A stretch of DNA of 64,000 nucleotides from Lysobacter auxotrophicus (GCF_027924565.1 NZ_AP027041.1:3658001-3722000); one strand, 5' to 3'; counted from the stretch's first letter, positions 1 through 8,803 are shown. Notes: generated by a model from the letters alone, not told the origin. A program made the numbers and translations.

Positions 1-2
1 CG

Positions 3-947
3 GTGTCGGACCTGGGCGCGATGGAGTTCCTGCAGCAGCCGGGCAGCTGGCGCATCGCAATGGATTTGACGGGTATCGGGCTGTTCGCCGGCTTCTTCGC
101 GGTGCCGCTGTTCGCGCTGATCCAGAGCCGCACGCCGCGCGAGGAGATCTCGCGCGTGATCGCCGGCATGAACATCCAGAACGCGGGCTTCATCGTGCTG
201 GCGGCGGTACTGGGCATCGTGGTGCAGCGCTTCTTCGGGTGGACGATCCCGCAGGTGTTCCTGGCGCTGGCGATCGCGAATGTGGTCGTGGCGATCTACA
301 TCTTCACGATCGTGCCCGAGTTCATGATGCGCTTCCTGAGCTGGGTGTTCGTGCGCGTGCTGTATCGCATGCGGCCCCACGGCATCGAGCAGCACGTGCC
401 CGACGAAGGCGCGGCGCTGATCGTGTGCAACCACGTGAGCTACATGGATGCACTGATCCTGTCGGCCAGCGTGCCGCGGCCAATACGCTTCGTCATGTAT
501 TACAAGATCTTCCGCATCCCGGTGATGAGCTGGATCTTCCGCACGGCGAAGGCCATCCCGATCGCCGGCGCGAAGGAGGACCCGGAGCTGATGCGCCGTG
601 CATTCGACGAGATCGACGCCGCGCTGGCCGAAGGCGAGCTGGTCGGCATCTTCCCCGAGGGCGCGCTGACGAAGGACGGACAGATCGCGCCGTTCAAGTC
701 GGGCGTGGAGCACATCCTCGAACGCGCCGCCGCGCGCGGGCAGGTTGTGCCCGTGGTGCCGATGGCGCTGCGGAACATGTGGACGAGCATGTGGAGCCGT
801 CGCGACACGCGGCTGGGGCGCATGCGCGTGCCGCGCCGCTTCCGCGCGCCGGTGGAGGTGATCGCGCAGGCGCCCATCGTCGATGCGACGGTGGATGCGG
901 CCACGCTGGAAGCGAAGGTGCGGGCGATGCGCGGCGACGCCGCCTGA
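3..947 (+). CDS. MFS-like membrane segment fused to 1-acylglycerol-3-phosphate acyltransferase (5' partial)
   Basis: The gene enters the window from the left, so its true start is not visible. The first ~115 residues hold three hydrophobic stretches like the last helices of an MFS transporter. The remainder is a PlsC-type acyltransferase with the NHVSYMDA (NHx4D) catalytic motif and the FPEG motif near residues 218-221. Known members of this fused family couple a lysophospholipid flippase-like transporter to an acyltransferase that re-acylates lysophospholipids at the inner membrane. The fusion is visible in the sequence; the substrate is inferred from the family. The stop is followed by a short gap before the next gene on the same strand. 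Confidence 0.85.
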   Translation: MSDLGAMEFLQQPGSWRIAMDLTGIGLFAGFFAVPLFALIQSRTPREEISRVIAGMNIQNAGFIVLAAVLGIVVQRFFGWTIPQVFLALAIANVVVAIYIFTIVPEFMMRFLSWVFVRVLYRMRPHGIEQHVPDEGAALIVCNHVSYMDALILSASVPRPIRFVMYYKIFRIPVMSWIFRTAKAIPIAGAKEDPELMRRAFDEIDAALAEGELVGIFPEGALTKDGQIAPFKSGVEHILERAAARGQVVPVVPMALRNMWTSMWSRRDTRLGRMRVPRRFRAPVEVIAQAPIVDATVDAATLEAKVRAMRGDAA

Positions 948-1021
948 GCCGTCACCACGGCGGGATGACGCGCTGCTAGGATCGGGTCGCCGCGGCGTCG
1001 CGGCGCACCCGAAGGATCGCC

Positions 1022-1378
1022 ATGAACGTGCCGCCCCCCATCCCGCCGTCGCCGTCGCCGCTGGCGACGCGCATTCCGAACTACATGATCTGGGCGATCC
1101 TGATCACCATCGCCTCGGTGCTGTTCTGCTGCATCGTCGGCACGATCCCGGGCGTCATCGCGATCGTGTTCGCCGCGCAGGTCAACACGAAGCTGGCCGC
1201 GGGCGATGAAGCCGGCGCATGGGTGGCCTCGCGTCGCGCGAAGCTGTGGTGCTGGATCACGACCGGCCTGACGATCCTCGGCCTGTGCTGGACGATCTGG
1301 TTCATCAGCGCCGGCGGCATGGCGCAGTACCAGCAGATGCTGCAGGAACTGGAAAACGCGCAGCGCGTCCAGCAATGA
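1022..1378 (+). CDS. CD225/dispanin-like small membrane protein
   Basis: This 118-residue protein has a proline-rich N-terminus (residues 2-12), then a hydrophobic segment with a Cys-Cys pair, the short GxIPGVIAIVFAAQV-type loop, and a second hydrophobic segment near residues 75-98. That layout matches bacterial CD225/dispanin proteins, whose function is unknown. The ATG follows an 'aaggatcgcc' stretch that can serve as ribosome binding site. The stop codon overlaps the ATG of the next gene (ATGA), so the two are probably translated together. Confidence 0.75.
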   Translation: MNVPPPIPPSPSPLATRIPNYMIWAILITIASVLFCCIVGTIPGVIAIVFAAQVNTKLAAGDEAGAWVASRRAKLWCWITTGLTILGLCWTIWFISAGGMAQYQQMLQELENAQRVQQ

Positions 1379-1794
1379 ACGCCGTCGCGTCCCGCGCCTC
1401 GACCTTCGACATGCGCACCGTCGTGGTGGGCGCCGCGGCGGTAAGCGCGCTTTCCGGCGCGGCGTTGTTGCGGGCGGTCGAGCCGGGTGCGCTTTGGCCC
1501 TGCGCGTTCCATGCGATCACCGGATTGCACTGCCCCGGCTGCGGTCTCACGCGCATGCTGCATGCGCTGGTGCACGGCGACATGGCGCGCGCGTGGTCGA
1601 TGAATCCGCTGGCGATGATCGCGCTGCCGCTATTGGCGATGATGCTGATGCAGTGGTGGCTGGCGCGCCCGTTGGTGCCTGCGCGCCTGAATCGCGTCGT
1701 GCACGATGGGCGCGTCTGGATTGTCGCGATGGTGCTGTTCGGCGTGCTGCGGAATCTTCCGTTCGCGCCGTTGGCGTGGATGGCGCCGGGCTGA
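1375..1794 (+). CDS. DUF2752-like membrane protein
   Basis: The 139-residue product contains the cysteine motif HCPGCGLTR near residues 51-59, which is the signature of DUF2752 membrane proteins, and three to four hydrophobic helices. No function is established for the family. The start is chosen at the ATG of the ATGA overlap with the upstream dispanin-like gene; a longer reading of this frame upstream is only a shadow of that gene. The stop lies just before the inverted repeat at 1806-1880. Confidence 0.75.
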   Translation: MNAVASRASTFDMRTVVVGAAAVSALSGAALLRAVEPGALWPCAFHAITGLHCPGCGLTRMLHALVHGDMARAWSMNPLAMIALPLLAMMLMQWWLARPLVPARLNRVVHDGRVWIVAMVLFGVLRNLPFAPLAWMAPG

Positions 1795-1805
1795 GATTGT
1801 GCTGT

Positions 1806-1880
1806 TGTAGCCCGGGTAAGCGAAGCGCACCCGGGGCTGTCACGCGTGATCCCGGGTGCGCTTCGCTTACCCGGGCTACA
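1806..1880. repeat. Perfect 30-bp inverted repeat (REP-like hairpin)
   Basis: Two perfectly complementary 30-bp arms (1806-1835 and 1851-1880) flank a 15-nt loop. The arms begin TGTAGCCCGGGTAAGCG. The element sits between two convergent genes (the DUF2752-like gene and the ampE-like gene), where it could act as a bidirectional terminator. Similar GTAGCCCGGGT-type palindromes are dispersed in xanthomonad and lysobacter genomes, so it is probably a REP-type repeat. No second copy was seen in this window. Confidence 0.85.
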
Positions 1881-1890
1881 AGAGCTACGG

Positions 1891-2835
1891 TCAGCTCACC
1901 CAGCCGGCGATCACGAACAGCGCCAGCACCGCCAGCCACACCAGCAGGCTGCGCCAGACCAGACTCATCGCGTCGCGCAGTTCGGGCACTTCGCCGGAGA
2001 AGGCCGGAATCGGCGCGGGCGGCGGCGTGAGGCCGGCGTCACCGGCTTCCACGCCGATGGTCGCGTCGTCGTAATCGGCCGCTTCGTCGGCGAGTTCGCA
2101 CTTCACGCTCGCGCGCGCGACGGCACCGAGAAACGGACGGCGCACGTCGAACGAGGCGCCACCCGCATCGCGCCACGCGCCGAGCACGGTGTCGAAGTTG
2201 CCGACCAGCGCGAGCGACAGGGTCATGAGCTGCGCGACGGGCCAGTCGAGGATCGCGAAGAAATAGCGCGCGCCCTCGCGTGTCTGCACCGGCAACGCGG
2301 TCGCGGCCTCGCCTTCGGCCGAGATGGCGGTGAGTCGATAGAGCAGCGCGCCGAACGGACCGAGCAGCAGGAACCAGAACAGCACGCCGAACCAGCGGTG
2401 CTGCGCGTTGCGGAAGACCGCTTCGACGAGACTGCCGCCGTCGAGCACCGCCGGCATGCCGCCTTCGGGCCACAGGCGCATCGCGGCGGTGCGTCGCGAT
2501 GCAGCGTCGGGGGCGTCGGCGACCGCGTCGACATCGACGTCCAGATCGCGCGGTCCCCAGGCGTAGAACAGCACCGCCACGCCGAAGATGAGGCTTGCCA
2601 GTCCGAAGAAGGCATCGTGCAGCGCGAGCTGGAACAGCGTGACCAGTAGGGAGATCGGCGCGAGCGCCAGCACCAGGCCCCATCGCCCGTGCCAGAAGCT
2701 GCCTTCCGGAAAGCGCGAATCCAGCCAGCGCAGCCAGTCGCGATACCAGCCGTAATGCCGCACCGACGCGGCGAACGACGGCGCCATGTGCCCGAGCACC
2801 AAAGCAACGACGACGGCGATCAGCGTGGCGGACAT
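1891..2835 (-). CDS. AmpE-like / CobD-related integral membrane protein
   Basis: A 314-residue protein with an N-terminal hydrophobic helix, a pair of helices near residues 55-90, a segment near 148-166 containing the GPFGALLYRL motif and a C-terminal helix. That motif and architecture are typical of the AmpE/CobD-like family. AmpE in enterobacteria is an inner-membrane protein next to ampD and linked to beta-lactamase induction; here there is no ampD neighbour, so a role in that pathway is inference. The gene converges with the DUF2752-like gene across the inverted repeat and lies just downstream of nudC on the same strand, about 110 bp away. Confidence 0.75.
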   Translation of the reverse strand: MSATLIAVVVALVLGHMAPSFAASVRHYGWYRDWLRWLDSRFPEGSFWHGRWGLVLALAPISLLVTLFQLALHDAFFGLASLIFGVAVLFYAWGPRDLDVDVDAVADAPDAASRRTAAMRLWPEGGMPAVLDGGSLVEAVFRNAQHRWFGVLFWFLLLGPFGALLYRLTAISAEGEAATALPVQTREGARYFFAILDWPVAQLMTLSLALVGNFDTVLGAWRDAGGASFDVRRPFLGAVARASVKCELADEAADYDDATIGVEAGDAGLTPPPAPIPAFSGEVPELRDAMSLVWRSLLVWLAVLALFVIAGWVS

Positions 2836-2946
2836 GTGCGCGGCGGGCTCCGGATCGCGGGGGCTGCGGGGATTCTAGCGCCTTGGGTTTGCGGTGATTC
2901 CGGTGGGAGTGGAGCTGGGTGCGCCGGATGCGTAAGCGCTAGTCGC

Positions 2947-3891
2947 TTACGCGCCCTGCCCCGCCAGCCACTGCTCGATCAACCAGCGCGAGATCGAAAT
3001 GCTCGGCGACAACACCGGGCCTTCGCCATCGTCCTGCGTGCTGCCCCATTCGCCGCGCTGGCGTGCGCGACGCACCTCGTCCGCGGTGAACCAGCGCGCC
3101 TCTTCCAGTTCGTCGCCTACCTGGGGCGCGTCGGGTTCGGCTTCCGCGTAAAAACCGAGCATCAGCGATCCCGGGAACGGCCACGGCTGCGACGCGAGGT
3201 AACGGCAACGCCGCACGCGCACGCCGGATTCTTCCAACACTTCGCGCGCGACGGTCTGCTCCAGCGATTCGCCGGGTTCGACGAATCCGGCGAGCACCGA
3301 ATAACGGCGCGCCGGCCAGCCCGCCTGGCGACCGAGCAGCAGACGCGAGCCGTCGGTGACGGCGACGATCACGGCCGGGTCGGTGCGCGGATAATGTTCG
3401 GCGCCGCACTGGACGCACTTGCCCTGCCAGCCCGCGCGCGACAAAGCGACCTCGCCGCCGCACACGCCGCAGAAGCGATGGCGGCTTCGCCAGTGCTGCA
3501 GCGCGCGCGCCTGCGCGAACACGCTGGCATCGAACGCCGGCCACAGCGACGCCGCACTGCGCAGGTCGACGCGACGCGGCGCATCGAGCGCGGTCAGCGC
3601 ACCTTCCAGCGCGAACCACGCGATGTCGTGCGGATCCAGTCCCAGGAACACCGACGCGCCCACGCCGCCGGGGCCGTCGCTGATGTCGCGGCCGGTCGCC
3701 GCGAACAGGCGGCCTTGATCGTCGGCGTAGGCGTTGCCCTTCTCGTCGAGCAGGATCACTCGCGAGGTGGGCCAGCGGGCTTTGAGTGCGTCGGGGTCGT
3801 CGCGCAGGGCGTCGGCGCGATCGAGCGCGCCGCGGCAGGCCGCATCGACGCCGGCCTCGACGAACGCGAAGGGTGCCGGCGTGTCGCTCAC
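2947..3891 (-). CDS. nudC: NAD(+)/NADH pyrophosphatase (Nudix)
   Basis: NudC cleaves NADH to NMNH and AMP and can decap NAD-capped RNA. The sequence shows two zinc-binding Cys pairs (FCGVCGG and CVQCG), the Nudix box [20 protein letters not shown] and the family-specific [11 protein letters not shown] motif just after it. The start is taken as a GTG at 3891 that overlaps the erpA stop codon (GTGA), giving 314 residues; the frame stays open further upstream but there it only shadows erpA. Coupling to erpA is therefore likely. The stop codon lies inside a 9-bp inverted repeat (2930-2938 / 2944-2952) that may help end the transcript. Confidence 0.9.
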   Translation of the reverse strand: MSDTPAPFAFVEAGVDAACRGALDRADALRDDPDALKARWPTSRVILLDEKGNAYADDQGRLFAATGRDISDGPGGVGASVFLGLDPHDIAWFALEGALTALDAPRRVDLRSAASLWPAFDASVFAQARALQHWRSRHRFCGVCGGEVALSRAGWQGKCVQCGAEHYPRTDPAVIVAVTDGSRLLLGRQAGWPARRYSVLAGFVEPGESLEQTVAREVLEESGVRVRRCRYLASQPWPFPGSLMLGFYAEAEPDAPQVGDELEEARWFTADEVRRARQRGEWGSTQDDGEGPVLSPSISISRWLIEQWLAGQGA

Positions 3892-4262
3892 ACCGCGAAC
3901 GAGGAACCGCAGCCGCAGGTGGTCTTGGCGTTCGGATTGCGGATCACGAACTGCGCGCCGTGCAGGCTCTCGGTGTAGTCGACTTCGGCGCCCATCAGGT
4001 ACTGCAGGCTCAGCGGGTCGACCAGCAGCGTGACGCCGTCGGTCAGGATGGCGAGGTCGTCCTCGGCCTGCTGCTCGTCGAACTCGAAGCCGTACTGGAA
4101 CCCCGAGCAACCGCCGCCCTGGATGTAGACGCGCAGCTTCAGGGCATCGTTGCCCTCCTCCGCGATCAGCTCGCGCACCTTGGTGGCGGCGGCCGACGAG
4201 AACTGGAGGGGGCGGTCGAGGGACTGGTAGTCCGGCGTGGCGGAGAGGGTCGGCAATTCCAT
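3888..4262 (-). CDS. erpA: Iron-sulfur cluster insertion protein ErpA
   Basis: ErpA is an A-type carrier that delivers [4Fe-4S] clusters to apo-proteins, including the isoprenoid-synthesis enzymes. The 124-residue product has the three conserved cysteines of the family: one in [11 protein letters not shown] and two in the C-terminal CGCGSSF. Length and the [21 protein letters not shown] stretch fit ErpA rather than IscA. It is the fourth gene of the minus-strand run DUF6776 - bactofilin - DUF6776 - erpA - nudC and shares a 4-bp overlap with nudC. Confidence 0.95.
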   Translation of the reverse strand: MELPTLSATPDYQSLDRPLQFSSAAATKVRELIAEEGNDALKLRVYIQGGGCSGFQYGFEFDEQQAEDDLAILTDGVTLLVDPLSLQYLMGAEVDYTESLHGAQFVIRNPNAKTTCGCGSSFAV

Positions 4263-4344
4263 GCGAAAAGGATGGGGCGCGCGGCCGGGTTGTTCAAGGC
4301 GCGAGGCGGGTCGCTGTGTCCTGCGGGCGCCGGATTCCAGGCAT

Positions 4345-5136
4345 TCAGGGGGTTGCGGTCGCCGGCGCGACGTCGCGCGTGGCCTCGGCCCAGGTGAAGG
4401 ACTGCTCGATCGCCGCCCCCGAGCGCGGGGCCAGCCGCACCGCCACGCGGACCGGCGTGAAGCCCGGCGGCAGGAAGACGTCGCCTTCGATCTGCTGGAA
4501 ATACTTGAACGAATAGGTGATGCCCGGCGCGTTCGCCTGCTGCCGCAGCACGGGCCAGGTGAGTTTTTCGAGCTTGCCGCCGCGCGTGCCTTCGATGGCG
4601 AGCGTGAGCTGGCCGGTGCTGACCGCGCCCCGGTTGAGGTTCTGCGTGAGCGTGCCGGTGAAGTGCCACGCGGTGTCGGTCTGCGGCTGCAGTTTCAGCG
4701 AATGCACCGCCAAGCCACGGCGCTGGGCAGTGCTGCCGACCAGACGCTCATAGAAGGCGACGTCGGCGCGCAGGCCGGCGATTTCCTCGTCGCGTTCGGC
4801 CAGCGTGCTCTGCAGGTCGCGGTTGGCATCGCGGCTGATCTGGTCGGAACGACTCAGCGTGGCCACGCGCTGTTCGAGTTGCTCGATCTCGCGCCGCTGG
4901 CCGCGCGTTTCGCGCTCGCTGGTTTCCAGCTGGCCCTGCGGGCTGTCGGGAGCCGGCGCGAACACCCGCCACAGCCCCCACAACCCGAACAGCAGCGACA
5001 GCGCCACCGCGCCGAGCAGCAACGGCGTGCGCCCGCCGACCAGCGCGTCGCGCGCGGCGGAGGGCGCGGCAACCGGCTCCGGCACGTGGCCGGCCGGTCG
5101 GGACGAACCGGGTTGTTCGGGATCGCTCGGGGTCAT
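4345..5136 (-). CDS. DUF6776-like membrane-anchored coiled-coil protein
   Basis: The 263-residue product has a cytoplasmic N-terminus, one transmembrane helix near residues 37-60, a coiled coil near 68-125 ([20 protein letters not shown]) and a C-terminal domain rich in beta strands. It is clearly paralogous to the gene at 5652-6383: both share the [11 protein letters not shown] segment, the FYERLVG motif, TQ(N/S)LN(R/K)GA and a YSF(K/R)YFQQ motif. The function of this family is not established. Linkage to bactofilin suggests an envelope or cell-shape role, which is inference. Confidence 0.7.
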   Translation of the reverse strand: MTPSDPEQPGSSRPAGHVPEPVAAPSAARDALVGGRTPLLLGAVALSLLFGLWGLWRVFAPAPDSPQGQLETSERETRGQRREIEQLEQRVATLSRSDQISRDANRDLQSTLAERDEEIAGLRADVAFYERLVGSTAQRRGLAVHSLKLQPQTDTAWHFTGTLTQNLNRGAVSTGQLTLAIEGTRGGKLEKLTWPVLRQQANAPGITYSFKYFQQIEGDVFLPPGFTPVRVAVRLAPRSGAAIEQSFTWAEATRDVAPATATP

Positions 5137-5188
5137 GCCGGGGCGCCGTGGAAACCGGCGCCCAGCCTACCGCGACGCGATGTGACCG

Positions 5189-5605
5189 TCAGCGCAGAAT
5201 GGCGGCGGCGTCCAGATCCGCTTCAGTCAGGGCGTGCCCTTCGTGGGCACCGGCGTGGATCAGGCGACCGGTGAGCACCGAGCCGGCCAGCATCTCGACG
5301 ACCTGGTAATGCACGTTGCCCTGCACGCGCGCCTTGGCGGCCAGCTCGACGCGCTCGCTGGCGTAGACGTCGCCATCCAGGCGGCCGTTGAGGATCACCA
5401 CCGGCGCGCGCACCTCGCCCTCGATGCTGCCGTTCTCGGCCAGCGTGATCGTGGCGCGCTGGCCTTCCTCGGCGATCACCTTGCCGACGATGCGGCCTTC
5501 CACGTACAGGCCGCCGCTGAACTTCAGGTCGCCGTGGATGACCACCTGGGCGCCGATGAGGGTATCGACCTGGCCGTCGACGTGGGCGGGTTTGCTCTTG
5601 AACAT
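5189..5605 (-). CDS. Bactofilin (polymer-forming cytoskeletal protein)
   Basis: The 138-residue protein consists of repeating short beta-strand units (VIHGDLKFSGGLYVEGRIVG, then IEGEVRAPVVILNGRLDGDV), the hallmark of the bactofilin beta-helix, flanked by short disordered ends. Bactofilins polymerise without nucleotides and organise cell-wall enzymes or polarity. It lies between two paralogous DUF6776-type membrane proteins, with gaps of about 50 bp on each side on the same strand. The neighbours may anchor the filament to the membrane; that is inference. Confidence 0.9.
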   Translation of the reverse strand: MFKSKPAHVDGQVDTLIGAQVVIHGDLKFSGGLYVEGRIVGKVIAEEGQRATITLAENGSIEGEVRAPVVILNGRLDGDVYASERVELAAKARVQGNVHYQVVEMLAGSVLTGRLIHAGAHEGHALTEADLDAAAILR

Positions 5606-5651
5606 CGGGTACTTCCGGTTGCGCGCCGGCGAACCGGCAAAAGGGATGAGG

Positions 5652-6383
5652 TCAGGTGGCGCCGAGCTGCCAGCCCAGCGTCTGCTCGACGGCCACGTCG
5701 CCGCCTTCCAGCGACACGCGCACGCGCTGCGGCGTGAAATCGGCCGGCAGCATGACGCTGCCGCCCAACTGCTGGAAATAGCGGAACGAGTATTCCTGCG
5801 TGGGGGCGGAGCTGCGCTGATGGAGCTCGTCCCAGCTGATCGTCGCGAGCTTGCCGTGACGCACGCCTTCCACGGTGAAATGCAGGCGGCCGCGGCTGAT
5901 CGCGCCCTTGTTGAGGCTCTGCGTCAGCACGATCTGGTAGCGCCAGCTGCCGCCGGATTCGGCGTCGAAGCGTGCCGAATGCACGCTCAGGCCCTTCGGC
6001 TGGCCGGTGGCGCCGACCAGGCGCTCGTAGAAGGCGAGGTTGGCGCGCAGGTCGGAGATTTCCTCCTCGCGCTCGGCCAGTTCGCTCTGCACTTCCTTGT
6101 TGGCCGCGCGGCTGATCTGGTCGGAACGCGACAGCGTGGCCTCGCGCTGGGCGAGCTGTTCGGCCTGCGAACGCCAGCGGCGCAGCTCGTCCTGCGCGGC
6201 GTCCAGCTGCGCGGTTACCTGCGGCAACTTCGGGGCGGCGTGGCGCTCGGCACCGAGCCACACGCCCGCCAGCGAGCCCAGCCATGCGACGGCGAGCACG
6301 GCCACGATCAGCGGTCGGCGGTCGGGCCGTTGCTGGACGATCGTGAAACGCGGCGGCGGCGCCCTGCGCGGCGTGTTGTTCAT
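5652..6383 (-). CDS. DUF6776-like membrane-anchored coiled-coil protein (paralogue)
   Basis: A 243-residue protein with a basic, proline-rich N-terminus, a transmembrane helix near residues 25-45, a coiled coil near 52-110 and a C-terminal globular domain. It matches the gene at 4345-5136 along its full length ([36 protein letters not shown]), so the two arose by duplication. It is the first gene of the minus-strand operon that continues through bactofilin to nudC and is divergent from the DUF4126 gene. Confidence 0.7.
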   Translation of the reverse strand: MNNTPRRAPPPRFTIVQQRPDRRPLIVAVLAVAWLGSLAGVWLGAERHAAPKLPQVTAQLDAAQDELRRWRSQAEQLAQREATLSRSDQISRAANKEVQSELAEREEEISDLRANLAFYERLVGATGQPKGLSVHSARFDAESGGSWRYQIVLTQSLNKGAISRGRLHFTVEGVRHGKLATISWDELHQRSSAPTQEYSFRYFQQLGGSVMLPADFTPQRVRVSLEGGDVAVEQTLGWQLGAT

Positions 6384-6426
6384 AAGCGTGTTTTCCGGCG
6401 ATGCAGTCGCCGGATTCCCCAGCCCC

Positions 6427-6457
6427 TATACTTCGATGGACAGTCTAGCGAGGGAGC
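6427..6457 (+). promoter_or_regulatory. Possible -10 element and ribosome binding site of the DUF4126 gene
   Basis: A TATACT hexamer at 6427-6432 is a good -10 element, and a 'gagggagcgac' stretch just before the ATG at 6461 is a strong ribosome binding site. I see no convincing -35 element at the expected spacing, so the promoter call is tentative. The divergent DUF6776/bactofilin operon starts about 40 bp upstream. Confidence 0.35.
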
Positions 6458-6460
6458 GAC

Positions 6461-7042
6461 ATGACGGATGCGCACCTGTTCGCAATTGGCGTAGTTCTGG
6501 CCTGGTTGGCCGGCATCCGCGTCTATCTCACGGTTTTCGGCGTCGGGCTGGCCGGCTTCTTCGGCTGGCTGGACCTGCCGGAGGCGCTGCAGGTTACTGC
6601 CTCGCCCTGGGTTCTGGGCGTTTCGGGCCTGCTCGCCGCTGGTGAATTTTTCGCCGACAAGATCCCGGGCGTCGATTCGGGCTGGGACCTGCTCCACACG
6701 CTGTTGCGCGTCCCGGCGGGCGCCTTCCTCGCGGCGGCCACGCTGTCGCCGGACGGCCAGCTGGGCGCCGGTGCGCTGGCGGCCGGCGCGGGCGTCGCGC
6801 TGACCAGCCACGTACTCAAGTCCGGCTCGCGCGCCCTGCTCAACACCTCGCCGGAACCGGTCAGCAACTGGACGGCCTCCATCACCGAAGACGTCGCCAC
6901 GATCGGCGGCCTCGCGCTGGTGTTCGCGCATCCGTGGGTCGCGCTGACCATCGTGGTGCTGATCAGCATCACCGTCGCGCTGCTGCTGTGGTGGGTGTGG
7001 CGGATGCTGTTCCGGCGCGCGCCGAAACCCGGGCCGGTCTGA
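6461..7042 (+). CDS. DUF4126 family membrane protein
   Basis: The 193-residue product is strongly hydrophobic, with about five helices and the conserved GVDSGWDLLHTLLRVPAGA and GSRALLNTSPEPVSNW stretches of the DUF4126 family. The biochemical role is unknown. The start is fixed by a strong GGGAG ribosome binding site. It ends at a bidirectional terminator shared with bacterioferritin. Confidence 0.85.
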   Translation: MTDAHLFAIGVVLAWLAGIRVYLTVFGVGLAGFFGWLDLPEALQVTASPWVLGVSGLLAAGEFFADKIPGVDSGWDLLHTLLRVPAGAFLAAATLSPDGQLGAGALAAGAGVALTSHVLKSGSRALLNTSPEPVSNWTASITEDVATIGGLALVFAHPWVALTIVVLISITVALLLWWVWRMLFRRAPKPGPV

Positions 7043-7057
7043 TGGCTTCGCAATGAA

Positions 7058-7090
7058 AAACGCCGCCGGAATCCGGCGGCGTTTCGTTTG
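7058..7090. terminator. Bidirectional intrinsic terminator
   Basis: A perfect 12-bp stem (7058-7069 with 7073-7084) closes a 3-nt loop, with A-rich and T-rich flanks on the two sides. It sits between the convergent DUF4126 and bfr genes and would work in both directions. Confidence 0.8.
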
Positions 7091-7114
7091 CGCAATTGCG
7101 ATGCGATGCGGCGA

Positions 7115-7585
7115 TCAGTCTTCCAGCTTGGTCAGCAGGTAGTTCTGCTCGCCCAGGCGTTCGATGAGCGACAGCTGCGTTTCGATCCAGTCGATGTGTT
7201 CTTCCTCGGAATCGAGGATGTCGGCGAACAGCTTGCGGCTGACGTAGTCGTTCACCGATTCGCAATAGCGGATGGCATCGCGCAGTAGCGGCAGGCCTTC
7301 CAGTTCGAGTGCGAGGTCGCACGCCAGCACTTCGCGCGGGTTCTCGCCGATGCGCAGCTTGCCCAGCGCCTGGAAGTTCGGAAGCCCTTCGAGGAAGAGG
7401 ATGCGCTCCGACAACTTGTCGGCGTGCTTCATCTCGTCGATGGATTCCTTGTATTCGTGTTCGGCCAGTTCCTTCAGGCCCCAGTTCTTCAGCATCTTGG
7501 CATGCAGGAAGTACTGGTTGATCGCGGTCAGCTCGTTGTAGAGCGCCTTGTTGAGGAATTCGATGACCTTGGCGTCGCCCTTCAT
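7115..7585 (-). CDS. bfr: Bacterioferritin
   Basis: Bacterioferritin stores iron as a ferric mineral in a 24-subunit shell. The 156-residue protein has all the expected metal ligands of the ferroxidase centre (E18, E51, H54, E94, E127, H130) and the haem-binding M52. A 'aggaggc' ribosome binding site precedes the ATG. The bfd gene lies about 130 bp upstream on the same strand, fitting iron storage and release as one function. Confidence 0.95.
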   Translation of the reverse strand: MKGDAKVIEFLNKALYNELTAINQYFLHAKMLKNWGLKELAEHEYKESIDEMKHADKLSERILFLEGLPNFQALGKLRIGENPREVLACDLALELEGLPLLRDAIRYCESVNDYVSRKLFADILDSEEEHIDWIETQLSLIERLGEQNYLLTKLED

Positions 7586-7713
7586 GGCCGGCCTCCTGTA
7601 AGCATGGATGCCGGCACTCTAGCCCGTTCAGGCGCGCGATGACGGAACGCGAATCGGGTGCACCCGCGTCCGAGAATCAGTCTCGCTTGGGAGCCAAGTT
7701 CAACGAAGCGGGC

Positions 7714-7917
7714 TCAAGCCGCTTCCTGCATCACCGCGAAGGGCAACTCGCGCACCGCGTGGGCCGATTCGAGCAGCGACGCCGCCATGTCCAGGCAACT
7801 GCCGCAATTGGCGCCGGCGCCGGTACGCATGGTCAGTTCGGTCACGCTGCGGCAGCCGGCCTCGGCGGCCGAGCGGATGTCGTGATCGGTGACCCCATTG
7901 CAGATGCAGACGTACAC
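7714..7917 (-). CDS. bfd: Bacterioferritin-associated ferredoxin
   Basis: Bfd is a [2Fe-2S] protein that reduces bacterioferritin to release iron under starvation. The four cluster cysteines are present in the C-X-C-X31-C-X2-C pattern (C4, C6, C38, C41 counted from the chosen start). The start is uncertain: the GTG at 7917 gives the usual start-YVCICN N-terminus and 67 residues, while a TTG at 7935 would add six residues. A Fur-box-like palindrome lies about 55 bp upstream, consistent with iron repression. Confidence 0.9.
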   Translation of the reverse strand: MYVCICNGVTDHDIRSAAEAGCRSVTELTMRTGAGANCGSCLDMAASLLESAHAVRELPFAVMQEAA

Positions 7918-7972
7918 GGCGGCGGTATCGGGCAAGGCAGCCGGATCGGCTGCAGGGCCATTCCGCCATGAA

Positions 7973-7987
7973 TGAGAATGATTGTCA
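7973..7987 (-). promoter_or_regulatory. Fur box upstream of bfd
   Basis: The 15-bp sequence TGAGAATGATTGTCA differs from the 7-1-7 Fur consensus (TGATAATNATTATCA) at only two positions. It lies just upstream of bfd, so bfd is probably repressed by Fur with iron. Confidence 0.8.
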
Positions 7988-8015
7988 ATTAACGGCAGCT
8001 ATCCGCCGCCCGACA

Positions 8016-8597
8016 TCAGCCTGGCCCGCATCCGGCGCCCCGCCAGCGCGGGCTGCGGCTCCGCCCCGCCGGATCCGCGGCCCGGAATTCCGGCCCCGGC
8101 GTCGGCACGGCCGCGGGACCCGCCACCTGCCGTGCGGCCGGTGCCAGATGGCGCAGAGCGCGCGCGTAGACGGAGCGTTTGAACATCACGACGTGCTCGA
8201 CCGGGTACCAGAAGTCCACCCAGCGCCAGTGGTCGAACTCGGGCTTGTCGGTCAGGTCCAGGCGCAGGTCGGACTCCTGCCCGCACAGCCGCAGGAGGAA
8301 CCACACCTGCTTCTGGCCGATGCAGACCAGGCGGTCGTTGCGGCGGATGGCGCGCTGCGGCAGGCGGTAGCGGAGCCAGCCCGGCGTGGCGCCCAGGACC
8401 TCGACGTGCTCGGGAAGCAGCCCGGTCTCCTCCCGGAGCTCCCGGTACATGGCTTCCAGCGGCGTCTCGTCGCTGTTCATCCCGCCCTGCGGGAACTGCC
8501 AGCCGTCGCGATGCACGCGGCGCGCCCAGAACACGCGCCCGTCCGGGTGCATCAGGACGATGCCGACATTGGGTCGGTAGCCGTCCGGATCGATCAC
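8016..8597 (-). CDS. rppH: RNA pyrophosphohydrolase RppH
   Basis: RppH removes pyrophosphate from the 5' end of mRNA and so starts RNase E-dependent decay. The protein begins with [13 protein letters not shown] after the start residue, as in other RppH proteins, and has the WQFPQGG motif and a Nudix box ([20 protein letters not shown]). The GTG at 8597 is chosen because an AGGAG ribosome binding site lies 8 nt upstream and because it matches the family start; a longer reading to 8693 is possible but unsupported. The C-terminal ~35 residues after RHLAPAARQ are a low-complexity tail. It is a single gene next to tRNA-Met. Confidence 0.9.
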   Translation of the reverse strand: MIDPDGYRPNVGIVLMHPDGRVFWARRVHRDGWQFPQGGMNSDETPLEAMYRELREETGLLPEHVEVLGATPGWLRYRLPQRAIRRNDRLVCIGQKQVWFLLRLCGQESDLRLDLTDKPEFDHWRWVDFWYPVEHVVMFKRSVYARALRHLAPAARQVAGPAAVPTPGPEFRAADPAGRSRSPRWRGAGCGPG

Positions 8598-8716
8598 GAT
8601 GCGGACTCCTGAATTCACTGCCTCCGACTCTGCCACGGCCTCGCCCGCGACGACAACCCGGTCCGGGGCGATTGACGCGCACCCCTTCGGCATGAATAAT
8701 TCGCGGTTCTTCGCGG

Positions 8717-8793
8717 GGCTATGTAGCTCAGCCGGTTAGAGCACAGCACTCATAATGCTGGGGTCGGTGGTTCGAGTCCACCCATAGCCACCA
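8717..8793 (+). tRNA. tRNA-Met (CAT), elongator type
   Basis: The 77-nt sequence folds as a full tRNA: the acceptor GGCTATG pairs with CATAGCC (8783-8789), followed by A and an encoded CCA. The anticodon stem CAGCA/TGCTG encloses the loop CTCATAA with anticodon CAT at 8751-8753, and the T-loop is TTCGAGT. The G1-C pair and overall sequence resemble elongator tRNA-Met rather than initiator or tRNA-Ile2. It marks the left border of the accessory region. Confidence 0.95.
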
Positions 8794-8803
8794 TCCGCCG
8801 AGA

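Noticed and set aside
2689-3978. Long plus-strand frame opposite ampE-like and nudC genes
   Set aside because: The minus-strand genes carry clear family motifs; the plus frame is Arg/Ala-rich without motif, a normal shadow in GC-rich DNA.
8717-8793. tRNA-Met 3' end as att site of the trio element with a duplicate elsewhere
   Set aside because: No second copy of the tRNA-Met 3' end is visible in the window, so a tRNA-targeted insertion cannot be claimed for the trio.
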